Assembly: GCA_002118135.1 (NCBI GenBank)
Contig: BDIU01000172.1
Location: 186,001 to 250,000 of the forward strand
Direction: 5' to 3'
From: Trebouxia sp. TZW2008
Lineage: Eukaryota; Chlorophyta; Trebouxiophyceae; Trebouxiales; Trebouxiaceae
DNA: 64,000 nt
Below the pieces are notes generated by a model. That model did no database searches and was not told where the DNA came from. It saw only the letters and a program-made list of their open reading frames with translations. The position numbers and the translations under genes are program-made. Of this stretch, positions 57,194 to 64,000 are shown piece by piece; positions within the stretch are counted from its first letter, which is position 1; each line of letters opens with the position of its first letter.

Positions 57194-57913
57194 GTTGGCG
57201 ACTTGTTCGAGTCTAGCAAAAACGGTATCGAAAGCTTATCGGTGTGTGCAAAATCTCGCAGTAGGTATGAGTGCTATCTGCTTGTATCGCTAAAAGGCGG
57301 GGTGTCCACAGGTACTGAATTCAGCTTCCTATCAATTGCCGTTAATCTAAATTTAGGTGAGTCGGCAAATTGTAGTGACCTAGCCAATCTGACAGTGACT
57401 TTGTTCACGTGCGCCGAAACGTGACGGTGCTTCTCCTCTGTCTCAGTTGCTGACGTGGGCAGTGGCCAAAGGCAACAGCACTTCTGCAATCGGCGTGTGT
57501 ATGCTTGTGTGACAAGTTGTGTCTCTGACAGCCCGGCAACATTGTCGATGCGCTCATGAGTCAATTATTTGCCTCACATCAAGCACAGCCGTTGTCGTTT
57601 GATGCTAAGCCTTTTAACAAAATCGCTGAGAATCATCTGTTTACACTTGGTTTTGAATTGGCAGTACGCAATGAGGAGGTTTTGCTGCACCTACTGCAGG
57701 TGCCAAGTAAACTTTGCAACACAATTCTGAGCTGCTTGCCCTGTGGTCAAATTGAAAACCAATGCTGAATACTACTGCTGCTGCTGTAAACACACTTTGT
57801 TGTGCTGATCAAAGAATAGCCAGGGCACACCACAGACTGTAAGTATGACTGCATACAGTCAGCAGCCACGTACACACCACAGCTATTTAACTGAACCATT
57901 ACTCAACCCAAAG
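57194..57913. other. Intergenic, LEA promoter and GTP cyclohydrolase 3' flank
   Basis: About 720 bp. A 70-codon open frame at 57556-57768 (+) has balanced composition (NKIAENHLFTLGFELAVRNE) but no splice sites or family match, so it is not called as a gene. Confidence 0.5.
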
Positions 57914-60393
57914 TCACTTTGCTTGCTTATGTAATGTTGTCAACTGCAAAAGAAGCTTAGCTCGCAAAGAAGGGTCCTTGGCAGTAAGGCCACGTGTGGC
58001 TAATGTAATTGTGCTGCTGGCATGCTTCTCTACACCACGTGCTACCATGCACATGTGTGCTGCCTCACAAGTGACAACTGTACCTAAAGCCCCTGAGACC
58101 ATTTGGACTGCATCAGCCAACTGGTTTGTCAATCGTTCTTGAATCTGCAGACGGTGACTGTAACTCAACACTATAGACTTGACTTGCTCTACTGTCAGCT
58201 GGACTGAACCTGGGCCATGAAGGACGGCTATGTGTGCCACACCATGGAAAGGTAACATGTGGTGTTCACACTGAGACGCGAACTGGACATGCCATTCTTG
58301 TATCTGAGAGCTGCTGCACTCCTCAGGAGGCATGTCATTTGCTGACTGCATGTGCACATCACTGGTGGTTGCAGCTGTTGGATGTGTCTGCATGAGCTGC
58401 TGATGGAAATCTGGCATTGGCTGCTGCTTGGCACCAGAAGTTGACGCCAGAAGGAGCTGTACATAGCGCTGTGGCGTGCCTTGTAACTCCTGCAAGTACA
58501 CAACAAGCTCAAGCAACTGCCACTGCATTGCAAGTTGACCATGCAGCCCTTGAGCTTCACTACTGCAAATTCACAACACTCAAAAGCAACTGACACTGCA
58601 CTGCGAGCTGGCACTAAGCAACAATGGAGCTTGATTCCTGCAATACACTAATGTGTAATAGCAACTGGCATTGCCATACAAGCCGAAACCAAGCCATTCT
58701 TGAGCTCGGCACTGTTCATGATACCCGTACGAGTAGCACAGCAGTCATAGCTATGTGCAGGTGGTGCAGCAATGCACTTGATTACCACCAAGATATGTGC
58801 AGAGCAAGTGAATGGTGAATTACACGCAGCAGGCAATGCATTTGCCAACCCAGTGAGTAAATTCCTACCAGCCTGTCTACATCTTCCCCAATTTCTTGCA
58901 GTATGACCCCCACAGCCGCCTCCATCTCTCCAACTGTACTCTGCATGGCGTAGTCATCAGCTTCCATGCTAGAAGCCATGTCCTCAAGCTGAAACTGATG
59001 GACAGAAGCTACTGTGCCTGAGCCGCCGTTTCTGGCAAAAATACGCCTCGACCCTGTGCTGGACATGAATTGAACATGGGGCTGATGCCTTGCAGCTGTT
59101 ACGCTTGCTGAATGGTGTGACGCGCTGCTTGAGGCATCTGGTGACTGCAGGTTGTTGCTGTCTCTGGGCACTCTGGGCAAGGCTGTGGCTGGGACAGGGA
59201 TGCCATGGAGCTGAAGCATGCACAACAACTCCTGCAAAATAACTGTTGTTGCCATCTGAATTTGAGCAATGAGAGCTGCTGTTGTGTATGCATGACAGCA
59301 GTGAGGTAGCTGCAGAAAAGACACAGATGCAACATGGGCAAACTACCTCTGAGCAGCTGACATGTTGTTCACTCGCAATCAACTATTCTTGGCTGTCAAT
59401 CATGGCAAACACAAGATACAACATACAATATACAACATACAACATACAAGACAGGTATGAAGCTTGCTGAACAAGCTGACTGCTAAATGCAGCTGGACTG
59501 CATGACAATTAGGGTATGTCGGCACAAAGACGCAGGACTTATACAATGCCCATTGCAGCTGCCTTCCAGCACAGCAAAAGTTTGCATTGATCTAGTAAAG
59601 ATGATGAGCCTTGCCTGCATACAGCTGCTTGACACATCTTGGAAGCAGCCAGAGGACGCAGAAGACACAAAGAAGTCTGCTTCTGGGCCATGCGCCAGAT
59701 GCCTTGCTTCCATGACAATTGCAGCACCCTTTGGAGCCAGCTCCTGTTGCAATGCCACTAGTATCTGGTTGGTCAGGCGCTGCTGTGACTGCAGCTGCCT
59801 TGAGAATAGCTTGGTCACTCTGGCCAGCTTGCTCAAGCCTAGAACAACGCCGTTGCTGGGGACATAAGCGACGTGGCAGCGCCCATAGAAGGGCAGCAGG
59901 TCTGCTTCGCTGGTGGATGCAAACTCTATGTCCCTGACAATGACCATGCTGCCATTGCCATCTGATACTATTGGCTCATGGAAGATAGCACCGCCCAGGA
60001 CACTGCATAGCAGCGCAGGTGTCAGTCGCAACAGACTGGTAAATGAGAGAGGATGTGCTGGGCCAGAGAATTGTTCAGATGCCATGACACCAACCTGTGC
60101 AAATCCTGTTTGTACCCGCTTGAAACGTCAACCCAGGCTTTTGCAACCCTCTGCAAAACAAAGGCAAGAGTCAATTCAGCAATGCAGGTTGCTGCGTTTC
60201 GGGCTGTCGTCAGACAGACTGCGCTGCTAACCTTAGGAGTGTCTCGCAAACCCTCCCTGCTGATGTCCTCTCCCACTCCTGACAACAAGACTCTGACCGC
60301 GCTCTGAAGCCTGAGAAGGTCGGCTTCCGGGTATATATCAGCCGTGGTGATAGACGCGCCAGAGTCCTCGGTCGACACTGCTGACGCGCCCAT
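57914..60393 (-). CDS. GTP cyclohydrolase I, plant-type with two tandem domains
   Basis: Five exons: 60393-60232, 60150-60095, 60002-59636, 59231-58869, 58489-57914; 507 residues, stop TGA. The enzyme makes 7,8-dihydroneopterin triphosphate from GTP, the first step of folate and pterin synthesis. Domain 1 starts QSAVRVLLSGVGEDISREGL and has RVAKAWVDVSSGYKQDLHR, VPSNGVVLGLSKLARVTKLF and QRLTNQILVALQQEL. Its zinc positions are lost (SEADLLPFYG where CEHH is expected, and no Cys in MEARHLAHG). Domain 2 keeps them (QCEHHMLPFHG and EAAHMCMVARGVEK). The domains are joined by a low-complexity linker of about 90 residues rich in Ser, His and Gln (exon 4). For exon 3 a GC donor at 59615 is an in-frame alternative to the GT at 59636. 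No organelle leader is evident. Confidence 0.92.
58505..58690. repeat. Degenerate ~70-bp tandem repeats next to exon 5 of GTP cyclohydrolase
   Basis: The motif GCAACTGxCACTGCxxTGCxAG recurs at about 58513, 58585 and 58658, in the intron just upstream of the exon 5 acceptor, where the polypyrimidine tract should lie. It may be intron growth like that seen elsewhere in the window. Confidence 0.55.
59408..59452. repeat. ACAACATAC tandem repeat
   Basis: Four to five copies of a 9-bp A/C/T motif, in the intron between exons 3 and 4 of GTP cyclohydrolase I. Confidence 0.8.
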
Positions 60394-61216
60394 GAGCCGT
60401 GCAGTCGGGGCTTAGCGCTGTTCGGCTACCTATGACACGTCGATCTCAACAAGTAAACCGCGCCAAGCCGCGCTTTGCGATGCGAGGTGATCAGAATCTG
60501 TGCGAGTTGCCGCAGCAGTACCAGCTCAGGGCGCTTCGCAGCAGTAGCGACGAGCTGAGCATCTCATTGCTTTGCGCAGGAGGCGTGATGACATGCAAGG
60601 GTTTGGATGCTAACATGCAAAGCATGCTGGGGTTCCATGTGGCTCAGACCTCACCACAATGCATGTTATTGCAAGCGCATTATTGTTTGCTGGATGCCGG
60701 GCGAGAACATGCTATGCATTTTCAGGACACCAATGTAGCGAGTGATAGACGTATACTTGTTTGACCAGATCTGGCAAAGCTGAAACTTGTAGTGCACATA
60801 TGCATGCATTGCAATCAATTGCACCTGGCACCCAGGTGCATGAGCTCCTGACACACCAGGTTCACGCGAGCAATGTTTGTGTCAACGGTAGTCTGTGAGT
60901 TGAGTCTGGGTCAACATGCAGGACCATGGCAATGTAGCAGATGCTGCATGCATGCATTACCATATGCATCATGACATGCATGGCAGTCTTGTGTGAGCAG
61001 CAGGCCTGGGACGGCAAGCATGTATGACGGCAGCCTGCAAACAGGAAAGCAACATCTGCAGCAAGGGGTGCAGGCAGGCACAAGGTGGGGTACACAAGCC
61101 AGGGCCCCCTTTGCCCCCTTAGTGCAGTTTGAACAGCCTGCTTAGTACACCGAAGGACCTGGGATTGCAACTTTCGTTTGTACAAACAGCGAAGCTCCGG
61201 TGCATGCACATAGTTC
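60394..61216. promoter_or_regulatory. Divergent promoter region, GTP cyclohydrolase I / ADF-cofilin
   Basis: About 820 bp between start codons on opposite strands. The part nearest the cyclohydrolase gene is CG-rich, the middle is rich in TGCA and GCATGC words. An open frame at 60399-60764 (+) has no support. Confidence 0.45.
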
Positions 61217-62640
61217 ATGAGTGACGACTCGTTTGAGATGACAGACTGCCTTAAGACAGCCAGGAGTGCGCTTGAGCAGAGTTTGATCGAGAGTACCGAC
61301 TACGATCAAGTGAAAGCAGCCTTCTTACGGGCGCAACAGATCAGAGCTGGCCTGGACGCTGGCTTCATACGGCAGGACGACTATGAACAGATCAAGCACA
61401 CTTTTCTGCAGTCTCTGCAAGGCATGGCAGTGACGCCGAGCCCCAGCACTCAGCATGGCTTTCAAACAGCTGATGGCAGGGCAGATGAGCAGCACGCTGT
61501 GCCTGCTTCTGCACCTGCGACACAGCAGCCTCAGCCAGGCAGCAGGCAGAACAATCGTCAGTCGTCATTCACATCAGCATCAGCAGCACCAAGTGCTGCA
61601 CAGTCAACAGCACCTGCACAAGCAGCACCATCAGGGCCTGTCACAGCAGGTGCTGCCACAATACCTGCTGATATACCAAAGATGGGAGGCAATAGGCCCA
61701 AGCAACCACAAGGGGTAAAGTCTACGCTCTGTTGCAATGTGCCACACATGCAGAGGAGTCTTGAGGGTAGCGTGACAATTGGAGCCCTTGACAATCTGTT
61801 TCTGTTGCAGACATCCATGAGTGGCATAGCAGTTACAGAAGATGCTGTCAATCTGTACTACTACATGAAGGCCAAGTCTGTGGTATGCGCAATACTCACC
61901 TTTAGTGTCACCACTTTGCCCAAGTCATGTGTAGCTAAATTTGGGCATTTGACATGATTTTATCCTTGCAGTACCGATGGGCATTGTGGAAGCTGAACGA
62001 CGCTGGTAATGAGGTAGGTATTGCACCTGGCAGTCATGCAAACTCTATAAAACATATCAGCTGTGCTGTTCAACAAGTTTTGCCTGTTTTCTGTGCACAG
62101 GTTGTCATAGCAGGGGTTGGTTCCAAAGACTCACAGTTGAGTGAGCTTCTGGGATACCTACCAAACACTGACTGCAGATATGGAGGTCGGCAATCTTGCA
62201 TGGTACACTGTGTGGGTGTGCGACATGTGGGTGTTGACTAAGATTGGGTTTGATGTCTTGCAGTGTATGACTATCAGTACATCAACAGCGATGGATGTGT
62301 TTTTAACAAGCTGATCTTTCTGAACTGGTAAGGCTTTGAACGTTTTGTGCTTGTTGTCCATTTGCTGCTTCCCATCATACACCAACGGTATTTGCCACAA
62401 ATCTCATGCTGAGGTCTAGAATTTCAGCATACGCAAACACAGTCAACTGATGTATGTTTGTTTGAATCCAGGGCTCCTGACACAGCAAAGATCAAAGCCA
62501 AAATGATGTATGCGTCAACCAAGGACTTTTTCAAGGGTCACCTAGATGGTCTAAGCATTGAACTGCAAGCCAATGAGCATGACGAGATTACTGAGGAAGC
62601 AATAGGCGAATCTGTCAAGTCTGTCATCACTAGACAGTGA
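61217..62640 (+). CDS. ADF/cofilin-homology protein with a long N-terminal extension
   Basis: Six exons: 61217-61714, 61811-61882, 61972-62013, 62101-62185, 62264-62327, 62472-62640; 309 residues, all phases matching, stop TGA. Residues 170-309 form an ADF-H domain: MSGIAVTEDAVNLYYYMKAK, YRWALWKLNDAGNEV, CVFNKLIFLNWAPDTAKIKA (the helix that binds and severs actin filaments), and KMMYASTKDFFKGHLDG. Canonical cofilins are about 140 residues. Here exon 1 adds 166: a helical part whose segment RAGLDAGFIRQDDYEQIKHT resembles a SHOCT domain, then an Ala/Pro/Gln/Ser-rich linker. Actin binding is expected from the ADF-H domain. The extension may oligomerise or tether the protein; that is inference. 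Confidence 0.88.
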
Positions 62641-62946
62641 GCTGAAGGGTTTATTCAGCAGGACATCTTGACATGTGGGTTTCCACCAAGTCACACCTGA
62701 CTGGCAGCAAAGCTTTTCTTGTATCATCTGACCAACAGGGCAGTCTGAACCCTGACCAAGACTGACACTCGTTCTTCCTGTTCAATTCCATTGTGATGTG
62801 TTCTGACTTTCACGACACTGAAATGTGCTCTGATAAGCTCTTCCCACAAAGTGTTCAAGTTCCCACAGTGAGAGAACCATTTGAATTCTCAAAGCAGAAG
62901 TTATGCAGCCTAATTGCACTCAACCTGCAGTGTTACATGACAGCTT
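62641..62946. other. Convergent 3' flanks, ADF-cofilin / IFT139
   Basis: About 300 bp between two stop codons, expected to contain both 3' UTRs and overlapping poly(A) regions. Nothing else was seen. Confidence 0.6.
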
Positions 62947-63736
62947 TCATGGTCTCAAGCTGGATCTTGCTTTGTCTAGGATGTCTTGCTTCATTCTAGG
63001 GTAGTTTGGATGGCTTTTGAGAACCTTGTGACACACATCAACTGCATCCACAAACCGACTGGCCTTCAGGTAGTTGAAGGCAAGCTTGTACCCAATTGCT
63101 GGTGATGCTTGCTGCTCAAATCTCCAAGCTCTTTCATAATGCTCAGCAGCATCCTGCAGGACAGTGTGTGCTTGAGTCTGCTGGCACTGCACGAGTCTGG
63201 AATCAAGCTTTTCAATGCAAGAAAAGCTGCAGCTTACCCCGAGGTCCAACAACAATTTCGGCACATGCTTCAGCACATACCTTGTATGCCTGCTCCCTCT
63301 CCAATATTGAGCCCAAGCGCTCCCAAGCCTTCCCACATGAAGCGTTGTGCTTGATGCATTTGCGGCAGAGGTCCTGCATAGCAAAATGCTTGACTGAAAA
63401 CGCATGACAATGTTGCAAACAAGCGTCTTCTTGGCTGAGCAGCATGGCTCACATTGTTATTGTGTATCATGTATCTGGTGGCAGCTGATTGCACAGCCAA
63501 AAACAGCATATGCGACACAAAACACGTCTGCTTGCAAAGCTGGTTTTGAACATTGTCCTCTTGTAAGAGGTCTCATGCAGCACCAGACCAAGGTCGTGCT
63601 GAGCCACTCACTTACCTGTGCCAAATCAAATTTGCCACTCTGGATGTAGATGTCAGCTAGCAAGAGCCAGGCTCGCTCGTATTGATCTGCATCGTCTGCA
63701 ACGTAGGGGATCTTTTGTATATGCTTCAACTGATTT
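62947..63736 (-). CDS. IFT139: Intraflagellar transport protein IFT139 (TTC21B), C-terminal part; 5' end beyond right edge
   Basis: Three last exons are clear: 63736-63616, 63373-63281 and 63153-62947, with phases matching and stop TGA. IFT139 is a long TPR protein of the IFT-A complex, needed for retrograde transport in cilia. The visible part carries its conserved C-terminus: [78 protein letters not shown] and the closing [12 protein letters not shown]. The next exon upstream enters at phase 2 and was not resolved between 63737 and 64000; the rest of the gene, over 1,000 codons, lies outside the window. Confidence 0.95.
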
Positions 63737-64000
63737 CTGCAGCGCAAACACCCTGTTGTTGTCTCACAGCAGCAAGAAGGGAACAGAAATTCTGGACTCT
63801 GGCGAGCACAGCACTTAGTGACATTGCCTGGTTTGATTGCAGTTGCATTGCTGCCATCCAGGGGAACAGACAAAGGCTCTGGTATTAGTCTATGGCTTCA
63901 CAGTTTGAATGCTTGCAGTTCCTGGCTCATTCCGGCTGATCTGTAGGCATGTCATGCATGCCAGCTACACGCTGAATTACAAGCATCACCTTGCTTTGGG
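63737..64000. other. IFT139 intron or unresolved exon at the right edge
   Basis: The frame expected for the preceding IFT139 exon could not be identified here, so this is taken as intron, perhaps with part of one exon. Confidence 0.4.

Noticed and set aside
57556..57768. 70-codon plus-strand open frame with balanced composition
   Set aside because: No homologue, no splice signals and no neighbouring exons; length is within chance expectation.

Overview
This 64 kb window is nuclear DNA of a eukaryote, most likely a chlorophyte green alga. The genes are intron-rich, with introns of about 55 bp to 2 kb, GT donors and acceptors that nearly always end in TGCAG or CAG. The content is plant-like: a SWEET transporter, GTP cyclohydrolase I with two tandem domains, threonine deaminase with a plastid-type leader, a plastid-targeted LEA-like protein and a phytocyanin. 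It also has genes that land plants lack or mostly lack: IFT56, IFT139 and a septin. I do not name a genus. No prokaryotic features, rRNA, tRNA or CRISPR arrays were seen.

Layout, left to right. 1-4.46 kb (-): a secreted or single-pass membrane protein running off the left edge. 5.2-9.6 kb (-): a fringe-like type II glycosyltransferase, divergent from IFT56 (10.2-14.9 kb, +). 15.5-16.4 kb (+): a small basic protein with an RVxF-like motif. 16.5-23.1 kb (-): threonine deaminase, divergent from a UBX-domain protein (23.5-26.7 kb, +). 27.7-28.6 kb (-): a phytocyanin, divergent from a TspO/MBR-like membrane protein (28.8-30.7 kb, +). 30.7-33.4 kb: repeats, including a 112-bp tandem array. 33.4-36.2 kb (-): SWEET, with a TA-flanked MITE in its last intron. 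37.1-42.7 kb (-): septin, divergent from ribosomal protein eL28 (43.0-43.8 kb, +). 44.6-49.9 kb (-): a secreted LEA-like repeat protein of about 1025 residues. 50.3-55.8 kb (-): two unresolved genes. 56.5-57.2 kb (-): plastid LEA-like protein. 57.9-60.4 kb (-): GTP cyclohydrolase I, divergent from an ADF/cofilin with a long N-terminal extension (61.2-62.6 kb, +). 62.9 kb to the right edge (-): the 3' end of IFT139.

Gene models were built by hand from reading frame, splice consensus and intron-phase agreement. For most of them the summed exon lengths are an exact multiple of three, which is strong internal support. IFT56, threonine deaminase, GTP cyclohydrolase and IFT139 also end where their families end, so TAA and TGA are ordinary stops here.

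The most unusual signal is that many introns carry partial, decayed copies of the neighbouring exon, often with a recognisable splice site, offset by roughly 95-220 bp and most often 130-175 bp. I call them exon echoes. They occur in threonine deaminase, septin, the UBX protein and the left-edge gene, and look like introns growing by local tandem duplication across exon-intron borders, or like candidate alternative exons. Other notable points are a septin with a predicted C-terminal membrane segment, a secreted LEA-like protein with a roughly 75-residue module not recognised here, and a TAA inside an otherwise well-phased exon of the first gene.
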